Origin: Bacillota bacterium | Lineage (GTDB): Bacteria > Bacillota > Clostridia > Saccharofermentanales > Fastidiosipilaceae | Length of the DNA: 64,000 bases | Reading direction: 5' to 3' | NCBI GenBank assembly: GCA_023388435.1 | Contig: JAEWGG010000037.1 | Location: forward strand, 1-64,000 | Shown here: in pieces, positions 51,327-60,695 of the stretch | How positions within the stretch are numbered: the first letter of the stretch is position 1 | How the letters are laid out: each line of letters begins with the position of its first letter | Translations under genes and position numbers: made by a program | The notes under the pieces: model-generated | The model's database searches: none | What the model was told of the DNA's origin: nothing | What the model saw: only the letters and a program-made list of their open reading frames with translations

Positions 51327-53678
51327 TTAAATGCGCTCGACCTCAATCACATCGCGCACCGCTTTCACTCGGCCGATTAGGCGGTCGATCTGAATCTGGG
51401 ACTGGACCTCAACCGTCAGCACCAGGCGCGCGGTTACATCTTTATAGGAACTGATATTGCCCGAGAGAATGGACACATGCTCCTCGGCTATGGCATTGGA
51501 AATCTCCGAGAGCAGATGGCTGCGGTCATGGGCCAGGATCTTGAGCTTGAGCTCGTAGCGGGCCGCATGCTGGTCCTCCTCCCAGTAACAGTCGATGAGC
51601 CTTGAGGCACGCTCGGCCTGCACGGGACCCAGGGAGGACTCCGCCAGGATACGGCGGATGTTCGGACAGTCCCGACGGTGCACGGCCACTCCCTTACCGC
51701 GGCTGATGTAGCCAATGATGGGGTCACCAAGCACAGGGTTGCAGCACTGGGAAAGACGCACAAGACAGTTATCGATACCTCGCACCACCACGCCATAGTC
51801 ATTGCTCTGACGGCGCTTCTGGCGGTTCTGGCCCGTGGATTGGATCTCCGTCTCTGAGACCAGTTCCACACTGGGCGGACTGTAGACCACCTGGCCGCTG
51901 CTGGAGATGCGGTAGCCCAGGTTCTGGCGCTCCTCCTCGGTCAGAGACTTAATGTACTCATCGCGCAGCTTGGGAAAGACCTTTCCCGCCGTGTGGGCCC
52001 CATAGCCGATGGCCGCCAGGAGGTCTTCCGGCTGGTTCATATTATGGCGGCGCAGAAGCGGCTCCATAAAATTCCGCTGCATGAGCTGGGCGGGCTGGAA
52101 ACCCGCCTTGCGGATCTCACGTTCCAGCAGCTCTCGGCCGCGGGTCACATTCTCCTTGCGCTGGGCCTTCTTGAACCACTGGTTAATTTTGGCCCGGGTC
52201 GAAGATGAGGCCACAATACGCAGCCAGTCCATGGAGGGGCCATGGATGTTTTCGCTGGTCAGCACCTCGACCATATCTCCATTTTGCAGCTGATAGGTCA
52301 GAGGGACAATCTTGCCGTTAACTTTTGCCCCGTACATATGATTGCCGATTCCACTGTGAATGGCGTAGGCAAAGTCGATGGGGACAGCACCGCGAGGCAG
52401 GGCGATGACATCGCCGCGGGGCGTGAAGACGTAGACGTCGTTGGAGACGAGCCCCCCCTTGAGCTGCTCCAGGAACTCACCGGGGCTGACATCACGCATG
52501 TCTTTCTGCCATTCGAGAAGCTGACGCAGCCAGTTCAGACGCTCCTCCAGGCCCCCAGCAGGACCGCCCTCAGCAGCGGCCGCCTGCCCTCCCTTCGTGA
52601 AGGCTCCTTCCTTATATTTCCAATGGGCTGCGATGCCGAACTCGGCCGTGCGGTGCATGGCCATAGTGCGGATCTGCACCTCGAAGGGGATGCCCTGGGG
52701 ACCGACCACTGTCGTGTGCAGGGACTGGTACAAATTGGGTTTGGGCATGGCGATATAGTCCTTGAAGCGACCCGGGATAGGGTGATACTTCTCATGTACA
52801 AGGCCCAAGACCGCATAGCAATCCGCAACCGTATCGACGATAATTCGACAAGCGAAGAGGTCATAGATCTGATCCAGATTCTTGTCCTTCATCTTCATCT
52901 TGCGGTAGATACTGTAGAAATGCTTGGGTCGGCCCTCTATTTCCCCCTTGATGCCCATTGTTTCAATGGCCCTGCTGAGGTCCACGATCACCTCTTCCAG
53001 ATAGGCCTCGCGCTCAGAACGCTTATGGGAGATGGCCCCGACCAGCTCATAGTAGGCCTTGGGATCGATGTAGCGGAGGCAGAGATCCTCCAACTCCCAC
53101 TTCCACTTGTAAATACCGAGCCGGTTCGCCAGCGGCGCGTAGATATCCAGGGTCTCCTGGGCGATACGCTCCTGCTTGTGTGGGGGAAGGTGTTTCAGCG
53201 TGCGCATGTTGTGCAGGCGATCGGCCAGCTTGATCCAGATGACGCGGATGTCCTTGGCCATGGCCAGAAACATCTTGCGGAAATTCTCGGCCTGAAACTC
53301 CTCCTTGGAGGAATACTGCATCTTATCCAGTTTCGTGACGCCGTCGACCAGGATCGCCACGTCCTCACCGAAGCGCTGCTGCAGGTCGTCGCGCGTGCTC
53401 TCAGTATCCTCCACCGTATCGTGGAGCAGGGCTGCCAGGACCGTCGCCTCGTCCGCCCCAAGCTCCGTCACAATATCCGCCACGGAGAGCGGGTGGATGA
53501 TGTAGGGCTCACCATTCGCGCGGTGCTGGGCCCCATGCTCCTGCATGGCGTAGACCAGACCCTCTTCGATGCGGGTCAATGAGGCCTCGTCCGCATAATC
53601 GGCATAGTGGCGGAGAAAGGCCTGAATCAGTTCATTGACTTGTGAGGCATAGGGCGCCTTCTTATCGTATTCAACCAT
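51327..53678 (-). CDS. rel: Bifunctional (p)ppGpp synthetase/hydrolase Rel
   Basis: A 783-residue stringent-response enzyme. The HD hydrolase domain has HRANGEPYIIHPLSVA and LLHDTVEDT; the synthetase domain has GRFKDYIAMPKPNLYQSLHT, whose R-F-K-D is the signature of bifunctional Rel rather than RelA. A TGS domain (DVYVFTPRGDVIALPRGAVP), a zinc-finger-like region and a C-terminal ACT domain complete it. It is preceded by recJ; the apt gene usually between the two in Firmicutes is absent. An extended -10 (TGC-TATTCT) lies in the 211-base gap upstream. Confidence 0.96.
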   Translation of the reverse strand: MVEYDKKAPYASQVNELIQAFLRHYADYADEASLTRIEEGLVYAMQEHGAQHRANGEPYIIHPLSVADIVTELGADEATVLAALLHDTVEDTESTRDDLQQRFGEDVAILVDGVTKLDKMQYSSKEEFQAENFRKMFLAMAKDIRVIWIKLADRLHNMRTLKHLPPHKQERIAQETLDIYAPLANRLGIYKWKWELEDLCLRYIDPKAYYELVGAISHKRSEREAYLEEVIVDLSRAIETMGIKGEIEGRPKHFYSIYRKMKMKDKNLDQIYDLFACRIIVDTVADCYAVLGLVHEKYHPIPGRFKDYIAMPKPNLYQSLHTTVVGPQGIPFEVQIRTMAMHRTAEFGIAAHWKYKEGAFTKGGQAAAAEGGPAGGLEERLNWLRQLLEWQKDMRDVSPGEFLEQLKGGLVSNDVYVFTPRGDVIALPRGAVPIDFAYAIHSGIGNHMYGAKVNGKIVPLTYQLQNGDMVEVLTSENIHGPSMDWLRIVASSSTRAKINQWFKKAQRKENVTRGRELLEREIRKAGFQPAQLMQRNFMEPLLRRHNMNQPEDLLAAIGYGAHTAGKVFPKLRDEYIKSLTEEERQNLGYRISSSGQVVYSPPSVELVSETEIQSTGQNRQKRRQSNDYGVVVRGIDNCLVRLSQCCNPVLGDPIIGYISRGKGVAVHRRDCPNIRRILAESSLGPVQAERASRLIDCYWEEDQHAARYELKLKILAHDRSHLLSEISNAIAEEHVSILSGNISSYKDVTARLVLTVEVQSQIQIDRLIGRVKAVRDVIEVERI

Positions 53679-53889
53679 ACAATCCTCCAGGCAGATAAGG
53701 CAGCGTCAAGGCTCCGACCTTGTCCGGGTGTTTCGTTCTATGAAAGGGGCAGAAGTCGCATTCCGCCGCGAAATGGGCCAGTAAGTCCCCTCTGGATGGG
53801 CCTTTCAGGAGTCTGGGCCGAGCGCCCAGAACTACTGTAAGAATAGCACAAGCCCTGGGGCAGCTTCCGCCTCCGGACCCCTGGCACCC

Positions 53890-56013
53890 CTAGTCGGCCG
53901 CCAGGCGACAAAAGTCCCGCAGCTCCGTCAGCTTCTGTCTCCGTCCCGGAGACTGGGCGATCAGACAGTAGCGCCGCAGGGCCAGCTCCTGTCCCCGGTC
54001 CCAGCGCCTGAGCCAGAAGAGTCCGGCCGCCGCATAGACGTGCAGGGCTGCTGCCAGCTGAAAATAGGGCACATCATTCGAATTGAAGAGGCGCTCATCC
54101 ACCAGTCCCCGCAAGTCCGCCAGGCTGAGCAGGGCCAGGGCCTCTTTCTGTTCCTGCAGGGCCCGATAGAGCTGGACCAGCAGGTCGGGACCTGGCTGCA
54201 GGCGACGCTGGGCGTAGACCCCAGCGCTGGTCCTGGCCTCCGCCCAGTTCCACTGGGAATCCGCCTCATATTGGTCCAGGAGCGTGTAGAAATAGGTCTC
54301 AGCATCCTGATTTTTAATCAACGGCCGTATGTCCTGGACGACAAACTCCGGCCGTTCAACGGAGCGAAAACTGCCGATGCGCAGGCGCAGATCCAGGCCC
54401 AGGCCCGGCGCCCGGGAGAGGAAGGCAGCCTGGTGCCCCCAGCCGAAGGCAATACCCGCCACGGTCTGACGGCGGCGCTGGCGCGGATCCTGTTGGCCCG
54501 TGTCCAGGACCAGGCGCAGATGGCTCTGGTCCTGGCCCACTGCTCGGCACTCCTGCAGCGAATGGGCCTCCAGATGGAAGACCGGCTCCGGATTGGAACG
54601 CCCATAGGGCTCCAGAAGCTCCAGTGTATGCAGCTGCTCCAGCGTCAGGTCTTCCAGACGGATTTCCAACTCCGCCTCCTCCCCCTCCTGGCCTCTAAAA
54701 GCCTCCTCGGGAAGCTGCGCCCCGACCTCAGCCAGGGCCTGACGAAAATCGTCCAAGTCCTCTTCGGCCAGCTCCAGACCAACCGCATTGCGATGGCCGC
54801 CATAGCGGCGCAGCCAGGGGGCTCCCGCATCGAGAAGTCCCAGCAGGTCGATGTCGCCGAAGGAGCGCCCCGAGCCCTTACACAGGCCCCCCTCAATCGT
54901 CAATACCAGGGCGGGACGCGCAAATTTTCGCACCAGACGGGCAGCTACAATGCCCAGCACACCGAGGTTCCAGCCCTCAAAGGCGAGGACCAGGACGGCG
55001 GAGTCCAGAAGTTCTGGATGCTGGGCGAGACAGGTCAGGGCCTCGTCGACACAGCGGCGCTCCTCCGTACGGCGGGCCTCATTGAGCTCCTCGACCCGCT
55101 CCTGATAGGTCCAGGCCCGTTCCAGGTCATCTTCCAGGAGCAGTTCCAGGGCCGTCGAGGCGTGGTCCATTCGTCCGCAGGCATTGAGGCGCGGGCTGAT
55201 CTGAAAACCGAGTACCGTACTGTCCACCCGCTCCGCTGGCTGCTTCATGCGTCCCAGCAGGGCCTCCAAGCCTGGCCGCAGCCTGCTCCGCATGCGCGCC
55301 AGGCCCAGTTGGACGAGGCGACGATTCTCTCCCTCCAGACGCATCATGTCGCCCACCGTTCCAAGGGCGGCCAGATCCAGCCCTTGCAGCCAAAGTTCCG
55401 GCTGTCCCAGGCGCGTGCTCAGAGCCTGGCTCAACTTCAGAGCCACTCCCGCCCCTGCCAGATGCCCCAGACCCGAATGGTCATCGTGACGATTGGGATT
55501 GACCAGGGCCGTAGCCGCTGGTAATTCTTCCGGGCAGCAGTGGTGATCTGTCACGATGACCCTGCGCCCCTCAGCTTGCAGCTCAGCGATTTCCTCATGG
55601 TTCTGCGAGCCGCAGTCCACGGTAATCACCAGCTCAGCATCACAGGAGCGAATGTAGTCCAGGCCCGCCGGACGCAGCCCGTATCCATCCTTAATGCGGT
55701 GGGGCAGGAAATAATCTGGACTGAGGCCCAGGCCGCGGAGGACCTGGATGAGAATGGCCGAGGCCGAGACCCCATCCGTATCATAGTCACCATAGACCAG
55801 AATACGCCGCCCCTCTTTCACAGCCTGACTCAGGACTTCCACCGCAGTCTCCATGTCGCGCAGGACATAAGGGTCCCCCAGCATCTGGGCCGTGAGCTCG
55901 GGATCGAAGGCCGCAGCCTCTGGCAGGGGACGGGTCAGCTCCTCCCAGTCCGCCGTGCGTCCACGGGCCTCTAAGACCCTCCAGGCCAGGCTCTGCTCTT
56001 TTTTCTCAATCAT
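53890..56013 (-). CDS. recJ: Single-stranded-DNA-specific exonuclease RecJ
   Basis: A 707-residue DHH-family 5'-3' exonuclease acting in recombinational and mismatch repair. Motifs: VYGDYDTDGVSAS, TVDCGSQNH, VTDHHCCPEELP, ACGRMDHAS, and DHHA1-type RYGGHRNAVGLEL. It is longer than the 570-residue core, with an additional C-terminal domain of about 140 residues (after about 560) as seen in several Firmicutes. The ATG follows AGGAGAG. Confidence 0.95.
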   Translation of the reverse strand: MIEKKEQSLAWRVLEARGRTADWEELTRPLPEAAAFDPELTAQMLGDPYVLRDMETAVEVLSQAVKEGRRILVYGDYDTDGVSASAILIQVLRGLGLSPDYFLPHRIKDGYGLRPAGLDYIRSCDAELVITVDCGSQNHEEIAELQAEGRRVIVTDHHCCPEELPAATALVNPNRHDDHSGLGHLAGAGVALKLSQALSTRLGQPELWLQGLDLAALGTVGDMMRLEGENRRLVQLGLARMRSRLRPGLEALLGRMKQPAERVDSTVLGFQISPRLNACGRMDHASTALELLLEDDLERAWTYQERVEELNEARRTEERRCVDEALTCLAQHPELLDSAVLVLAFEGWNLGVLGIVAARLVRKFARPALVLTIEGGLCKGSGRSFGDIDLLGLLDAGAPWLRRYGGHRNAVGLELAEEDLDDFRQALAEVGAQLPEEAFRGQEGEEAELEIRLEDLTLEQLHTLELLEPYGRSNPEPVFHLEAHSLQECRAVGQDQSHLRLVLDTGQQDPRQRRRQTVAGIAFGWGHQAAFLSRAPGLGLDLRLRIGSFRSVERPEFVVQDIRPLIKNQDAETYFYTLLDQYEADSQWNWAEARTSAGVYAQRRLQPGPDLLVQLYRALQEQKEALALLSLADLRGLVDERLFNSNDVPYFQLAAALHVYAAAGLFWLRRWDRGQELALRRYCLIAQSPGRRQKLTELRDFCRLAAD

Positions 56014-56063
56014 CGTCTTGCTCTCCTCTATCTGCCCTCAGCCGCCAGGTCTCTCCCCATGGG

Positions 56064-56099
56064 AAACAAAAAGCCTGACTGTCCGCTGGACAATCAGGC
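56064..56099 (-). terminator. Terminator of rpsU
   Basis: On the minus strand GCCTGA-TGTCC and GGACA-TCAGGC (56088-56099 and 56073-56084) pair with one mismatch around AGC, followed by TTTTTGTTT. It lies about 90 bases after rpsU and just ahead of recJ. Confidence 0.88.
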
Positions 56100-56191
56100 C
56101 ATCATGTAGCGTCTCTAGCCACCTTCTCATGCGGGGCTCATGGCGCTTTCAGAGCTGGAGCCAAGCACGGGGATTCCAGTCCGGAAAACCT

Positions 56192-56365
56192 TTAGCGCTT
56201 GCGCTTACGAGCCGCCTCAGACTTCTTCTTGCGACGGACACTGGGCTTCTCGTAGTGCTCTCTCTTGCGGACCTCCGCAAGTACGCCGGAGCGTGCACAG
56301 GAACGCTTGAAGCGACGCAGCGCGCTGTCCAGGGACTCATTCTCCTTCACTCGAACTTCTGACAT
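56192..56365 (-). CDS. rpsU: 30S ribosomal protein S21
   Basis: A 57-residue basic protein, MSEVRVKENESLDSALRRFK followed by a RSCARSG segment and an Arg/Lys-rich end (KKKSEAARKRKR), typical of bS21, which helps mRNA binding during initiation. It is driven by a consensus promoter and followed by a terminator, so it is mostly monocistronic. GAGGGGAGGGAG precedes the ATG. Confidence 0.97.
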   Translation of the reverse strand: MSEVRVKENESLDSALRRFKRSCARSGVLAEVRKREHYEKPSVRRKKKSEAARKRKR

Positions 56366-56421
56366 CTATTCTCCCTCCCCTCGGCGACAAAGGGCAGTCC
56401 TTTGCGAAATTTACCTAGCTA

Positions 56422-56463
56422 ATTATAGAGATCAAGTTCTCCCCTGTCAAATTCTGCTATACT
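56422..56463. promoter_or_regulatory. Overlapping divergent promoters of rpsU and the MobA-like gene
   Basis: Minus strand: TTGACA (56445-56450), exactly 17 bases, TATAAT (56422-56427), a perfect consensus promoter for rpsU. Plus strand: TGC-TATACT (hexamer 56458-56463), an extended -10 for the MobA-like gene, whose upstream part overlaps the rpsU -35. The two transcripts start back to back within about 50 bases. Confidence 0.85.
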
Positions 56464-56499
56464 CGCAGCAAAAGAATCTGCGTGAAAGTAGGTAGCGTC

Positions 56500-57168
56500 A
56501 TGTTTCATTGCATTGTAATGGCCGCCGGCCAGTCCCGTCGTTTCGGAGCTAACAAGCTCCTCCAGTCCGTCCAGGGCCTGCCCCTGTACTGCCATCTCTT
56601 TCAGCGCCTCCAGCAGCTGCAGCAGGCCCAGCCCGAAGTTTTCGACGTCACTGTGGTCAGCCGCTTCCCCGAGATTCAGGAGGCCAGCTCCGCAGCCAGG
56701 TTTCACTATGTGCTGAACGACGCGCCCGAGGCGGGGCTCTCACGGACCATCGAACTGGGCATTCGGGCCCAGCTGGGGAAACTGGGCGAAATCCCTCCCC
56801 TCAGTGCCGCCCAGACGCAGCAGGGCCTGGCCTCCAGACAAGTCAGCCTGGAACGACGCTCCCAGGCCCGGAGCACAGGCTGGATTTTTTTCACCGCGGA
56901 CCAGCCCTATGTGAGTCTCAACAGCCTGCAACGCTTCTTCGAGCGCTGCCAATACAGCCCCGCTGACCTCATCACCGTGGCCAGTGAGGCCAGGCTCGGC
57001 AACCCCTGCTACTTTTCCCTGCACTTCACTGAAGAACTCCTGAAGCTCAGCGGGGACCAGGGAGGGCGGCTAGTCATGCAAGCCCACCCCGAACTCTGCT
57101 GTGAGCAGGTCCTGGTTCCGGACTGGGAGCTGGACGACGTCGACCGCCCCAGTGACCTGCAAGCTTGA
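56500..57168 (+). CDS. MobA/MocA-like nucleotidyltransferase
   Basis: A 222-residue Rossmann-type NTP transferase. It begins with CIVMAAGQSRRFGANKLLQ (sugar-nucleotide binding loop and KLL), has FFTADQPY with the metal-binding aspartate, and GNPCYFSLHF near the end. It fits the MocA/YgfJ group, which adds CMP to molybdopterin for xanthine-dehydrogenase-type enzymes. I choose the ATG at 56500; a GTG six codons earlier is possible. YgfJ is encoded in purine clusters like that at the left end, about 50 kb away, so a link to a molybdenum hydroxylase is plausible but unproven. Confidence 0.8.
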   Translation: MFHCIVMAAGQSRRFGANKLLQSVQGLPLYCHLFQRLQQLQQAQPEVFDVTVVSRFPEIQEASSAARFHYVLNDAPEAGLSRTIELGIRAQLGKLGEIPPLSAAQTQQGLASRQVSLERRSQARSTGWIFFTADQPYVSLNSLQRFFERCQYSPADLITVASEARLGNPCYFSLHFTEELLKLSGDQGGRLVMQAHPELCCEQVLVPDWELDDVDRPSDLQA

Positions 57169-57212
57169 GTCTGGAAGAGCCAAAGCTGCGCGTAAACACC
57201 TGACACAAATAC

Positions 57213-57245
57213 AAAAGGGCCTGCCCCTGAGGGGCAGGCCCATAT
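57213..57245. terminator. Bidirectional terminator between the MobA-like gene and secF
   Basis: GGGCCTGCCCC (57217-57227) and GGGGCAGGCCC (57231-57241) form a perfect 11-bp stem with a 3-base loop. On the minus strand TTTTG follows, terminating secDF; on the plus strand ATATTTG follows. Confidence 0.9.
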
Positions 57246-57264
57246 TTGTCTTCTTGACCAGGCT

Positions 57265-58209
57265 TCAGCTGTCGTAGCCCAGACGGCCGCCACGAGTCTT
57301 CCACATCGTCCAGAAGGGGGCGGCGAGGAAAATCGAGGAATAGGTACCCACGACCAGGCCCACCGCCATAGGCAGGGCGAACTCGCGGATGCTCTCAATA
57401 TTGTAAATGACCGCAAAGACATAGGCCACAATAATGGCCACAAAGCCGCAGAAAGAGGTGAAGAAGGAGCGGCTGATGGACTGGTGGATAGAGCGGTTTA
57501 CCAGCTCGGGCAGAGTCTGACCGTTGCGGTAGAGGCGCTCATTCTCGCGGACACGGTCATAGATGACGATGGTGTCGTTGACCGACCAACCGAGTATGGA
57601 CAGAACCACAGCGATGACGCTCTCATTGATTGCGAAGCCGAAGACGACAAAGCTCAAGAAGGCAATAATCACGTCATGGAGCAGGGCCAGCAGGGCGAAG
57701 ACACCCGCCGAAGGGCCCGAAATGCTGCGGAAACGGATCCAGACATAGGCCACAATCAGCACGGAGGAAATCAGCACAGCCAATAGGCCCTTGCTCAGTG
57801 TCTCCTGGCCGATAAAGGGATCGACGATGAGCAGCTCACCCACCTCCACCTTATTGTCGGCAAAATTTTTGCCAAAGGCCTCACGCAGGGCGGTCTGGTC
57901 CTCAGTGCTCAGGGCCTTTTTCCCGGCGACATTGACCACGAAGGACTTACGCGTCGTGCTGTCCCCCGTCGAAACGAGATTCTCCGTCAGCTGGACTGAG
58001 ACCTGGCGACCCAGGGTCTCGCGGGCCAGCTCGGTCACCGCCTTCTCATCCAGGCTCCCCTGATAGGAATAGTTCAGGATACTTCCGCCCTGGAAGGTGA
58101 TGTCCAGGCGCAGACCGCGGATGAAGATAGACAGCAGACCAATGATGACGAGGACGGCCGAAAAGCCCAGGGCAAGATAGCGATTTTTGTAAAAATCATA
58201 GCTTCTCAT
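57265..58209 (-). CDS. secF: Protein translocase subunit SecF
   Basis: A 314-residue membrane protein with six helices and one large external domain after helix 1 (LDITFQGGSILNYSY onward). Conserved LGWSVNDTIVIYDRVREN and the closing LPMAVGLVVGTYSSIFLAAP are present. With SecD it uses proton motive force to aid protein export. Its start overlaps secD by 4 bases. Confidence 0.96.
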   Translation of the reverse strand: MRSYDFYKNRYLALGFSAVLVIIGLLSIFIRGLRLDITFQGGSILNYSYQGSLDEKAVTELARETLGRQVSVQLTENLVSTGDSTTRKSFVVNVAGKKALSTEDQTALREAFGKNFADNKVEVGELLIVDPFIGQETLSKGLLAVLISSVLIVAYVWIRFRSISGPSAGVFALLALLHDVIIAFLSFVVFGFAINESVIAVVLSILGWSVNDTIVIYDRVRENERLYRNGQTLPELVNRSIHQSISRSFFTSFCGFVAIIVAYVFAVIYNIESIREFALPMAVGLVVGTYSSIFLAAPFWTMWKTRGGRLGYDS

Positions 58210-59543
58210 AGACTCTCCACAGCCTCCTTACGATTCTTCAGGCTGACGAAGCAGGCGGCCTTGCGCAGGGCCTTGAATTCGATCAGCGAGCGCGTCATGA
58301 GCTTCGAGAGCGTCGCGCCACAGAGCAGGTTGAGGATGACGCCAACCAGCAGGGAGTAACCGAAGGAGAGCATGGCACCACTACCCAGATAGATCAGGCA
58401 GACAGCGGCGATGGCCACCGTGACATTGCCGTCCAGAATAGAGGAAAAGGCCTTGTCAAAGCCCAGGGCCACAGCCTGGCGCACCGTAGCTCCGCCTCGC
58501 AGCTCCTCGCGAATACGCTCAGCCTCAATAATATTGGCGTCTGTGCCCATGCCGATCGAGATGATGACACCGGCGATGCCCTGGAGGGTCAGCGTCTGCT
58601 GGGGGATGGAGATGGCCAGGAGGATGCCGACGAGCTGGGCCGCCAGAGAGATGGTCGCCACAAAACCCGAGAGGCGGTAGCGCAGCATCAGGAAGGCGCA
58701 GAGCAGGAGAAAGCCAACCAGGCCGGCTGTGACCATGACCTCCAGGGCCGAACGGCCGAGGTCGGGACTCAGCGAGCGACTGCTCACCGCCTGAATGGCG
58801 AAGGGCAGGGCACCGGCATTGATCTTGTCCGCCAGGTCAACAGCCTCTTCCACCGTCTTGATGGAGGTGATGGAGGCCACGCCATCGGTAATATGGGCCT
58901 GGACCACCGGACTGGAGATCGTCTTATCGTCCATCTTGATCGCGATCTGCTTATGCAGGAACTCGGCCGTCGCATCAGCAAACTTCTTGGCCCCCTCGCT
59001 CTTCAGCTTCAGCTCCACCACATAGTCATTGCGCTGATTGTTGACCAGCGCCCGGGCGGATTCCACGTCATTACCTGTGAGGATGGTCTTATTATCAGGG
59101 CCGACAAAGCTCAGCACAGCCGTCTCGCCCAGCTCACGGATGGCCTCGTCCGGCTTGAAGCTGCTCTCGTCCGAACGCCAGGGGAAGCGGACGCTCACCC
59201 GCCCGTTCCCGCGGTCAATGATCACGTCACGATCCAGGATCTGCAGGTTGTCCAGACGGGTTTCCATGATGTTCTTCACGGCGTCCAGCTGGCTGTCCGA
59301 AGGCTTCTCGCTAAAGGTCGAGGGATCTGGCATATAGACAGCCTCAACGCCGCCGCGAATATCAATACCAAAACGGATGTTGGAAACGCTGTGCAGCTTG
59401 ACCTCGCGACTCCGATTCGTGGGATCGCGGAAGGACAGGCCCGTCTTCGCCAGAAGCATCGCCAGAAGCACAACGAGGAGACAAGCGAAAAAGGTCCACT
59501 TGTGCCCGTGCTTCTGAACGACTGAAAAAGACTTTTTCGCCAT
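58206..59543 (-). CDS. secD: Protein translocase subunit SecD
   Basis: A 445-residue partner of SecF. After the first helix (about 17-34) the external domain has FGIDIRGGVEAVY and a P1-type region; the membrane domain shows IGMGTDANIIEAERIREELRGG and ALGFDKAFSSILDGNVTVAIAA. Length is at the short end for SecD. It lies downstream of the rplL terminator in its own unit with secF. Confidence 0.96.
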   Translation of the reverse strand: MAKKSFSVVQKHGHKWTFFACLLVVLLAMLLAKTGLSFRDPTNRSREVKLHSVSNIRFGIDIRGGVEAVYMPDPSTFSEKPSDSQLDAVKNIMETRLDNLQILDRDVIIDRGNGRVSVRFPWRSDESSFKPDEAIRELGETAVLSFVGPDNKTILTGNDVESARALVNNQRNDYVVELKLKSEGAKKFADATAEFLHKQIAIKMDDKTISSPVVQAHITDGVASITSIKTVEEAVDLADKINAGALPFAIQAVSSRSLSPDLGRSALEVMVTAGLVGFLLLCAFLMLRYRLSGFVATISLAAQLVGILLAISIPQQTLTLQGIAGVIISIGMGTDANIIEAERIREELRGGATVRQAVALGFDKAFSSILDGNVTVAIAAVCLIYLGSGAMLSFGYSLLVGVILNLLCGATLSKLMTRSLIEFKALRKAACFVSLKNRKEAVESL

Positions 59544-59614
59544 TCTTCACTTACCTACTTTCAAATAATTTCTACAACTAATAGTCGCAGAAGCATAAAT
59601 GAAATTCCCTCTGT

Positions 59615-59649
59615 AAAAATACCGTGGGCACGTGTCCCACGGTATTTTT
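59615..59649 (-). terminator. Terminator of the rplJL operon
   Basis: AAAAATACCGTGGG and CCCACGGTATTTTT (59616-59629 and 59636-59649) form a near-perfect stem with T-runs on both strands. It lies about 20 bases after rplL. Confidence 0.93.
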
Positions 59650-59671
59650 GAAAGGGCTAAGTCGCTGATGC

Positions 59672-60052
59672 TTACTTGATTTCGACTTCGGCACCGGCTT
59701 CCTTGAGCTTCTCGGCCGCAGCCTCGGCATCTTCCTTGGAGATGTTCTCCTTGATGGGCTTCGGGGTCTCGTCGACCAGAGCCTTGGCCTCCTTCAGGCC
59801 CAGACCCGTCAGCTCACGGACAACCTTGATGACGGGGATCTTGGACGCGCCGGCGCTCTTCAGAACGACGGTGAACTCGGTCTGCTCAGCCTCGGCAGCA
59901 GCGCCACCGGCAGGGGCCGCAGCACCACCGACGGCGACGGCGGCGGCGGAAACGCCAAACTCTTCTTCGAGGGCCTTAACCAGCTCGGAGAGCTCCAGAA
60001 CCGTCAGAGCCTTGACTTCTTCGATAAACTTCGTGATCTTTTCGCTTGCCAT
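59672..60052 (-). CDS. rplL: 50S ribosomal protein L7/L12
   Basis: A 126-residue stalk protein. The N-terminal dimerisation part (MASEKITKFIEEVKALTVLE), an Ala/Gly hinge and the C-terminal domain (EFTVVLKSAGASKIPVIKVV, GLGLKEAKALVD) are typical. The ATG at 60052 is chosen over one four codons upstream on family length. It is 18 bases after rplJ. The rpoB genes that usually follow are not here; secD follows instead. Confidence 0.97.
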   Translation of the reverse strand: MASEKITKFIEEVKALTVLELSELVKALEEEFGVSAAAVAVGGAAAPAGGAAAEAEQTEFTVVLKSAGASKIPVIKVVRELTGLGLKEAKALVDETPKPIKENISKEDAEAAAEKLKEAGAEVEIK

Positions 60053-60070
60053 ATTGACCTCCACTATGCT

Positions 60071-60679
60071 TTAAGCATTCTCAGATGTTTCCGTGGCCTC
60101 CTCGGAGCTGGCCTCCTGGGCGGGCTCCTCCTCAGCCTGGGCCTGGGGGCCCTTCCAAACGGCCTCTGCGGTCTCCGCAGAAGCTTCTTCACACTTCTTA
60201 GCGATCTCGTTCAGGTAGATAGCCAAGGCCGCGATCGGGGACACGAGGCCACCAACCAACTGACCATGAAGCACTTCGAGCGAGGGGATAGACGCCAGGC
60301 GCTTAATCTCAGCTAGCTCAACTGGCTTGCCCTCCATGGCTCCACCCTTGATCTCCAACTTCTCAAACTTATCCGCATACTGCTGGAGCAGCTTGGCAGG
60401 AGTGACGACGTCCTCCTTGCTGTAGGCGATGGCGGTGGGGCCCGTGAAGACCTCATCGAGGCCCTCGAGTTCGGCTTCCTTGGCTGCTCTGCTCACGAGT
60501 GAATTCTTGACCACCTTGTAGGTCACGCCGGCCTCACGCAGGGCCTTGCGCAACTCGGTGTCCTCAGCAACCGTCAGACCTCTGCCGTCAGCGACGACGA
60601 GCATCATGGCGGCGCGCAGCTCTTCAGCCAGACTGCTGACAATAGCCTTCTTGCTTTCGAGCACTTTCGCACTGGGCAT
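60071..60679 (-). CDS. rplJ: 50S ribosomal protein L10
   Basis: A 202-residue stalk base protein (MPSAKVLESKKAIVSSLAEE; DGRGLTVAEDTELRKALREA; NSLVSRAAKE). The last 30 residues are a Glu/Ala/Ser-rich extension beyond the normal L10 length of about 165-175. The ATG at 60679 follows AGGAGGTGC. It is preceded by an L10-binding leader. Confidence 0.96.
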   Translation of the reverse strand: MPSAKVLESKKAIVSSLAEELRAAMMLVVADGRGLTVAEDTELRKALREAGVTYKVVKNSLVSRAAKEAELEGLDEVFTGPTAIAYSKEDVVTPAKLLQQYADKFEKLEIKGGAMEGKPVELAEIKRLASIPSLEVLHGQLVGGLVSPIAALAIYLNEIAKKCEEASAETAEAVWKGPQAQAEEEPAQEASSEEATETSENA

Positions 60680-60695
60680 GTACAGCACCTCCTAT

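Noticed and set aside
53679..53889. Possible T-box or other riboswitch in the rel leader
   Set aside because: No T-box sequence or antiterminator pair could be found; only an extended -10 is visible.
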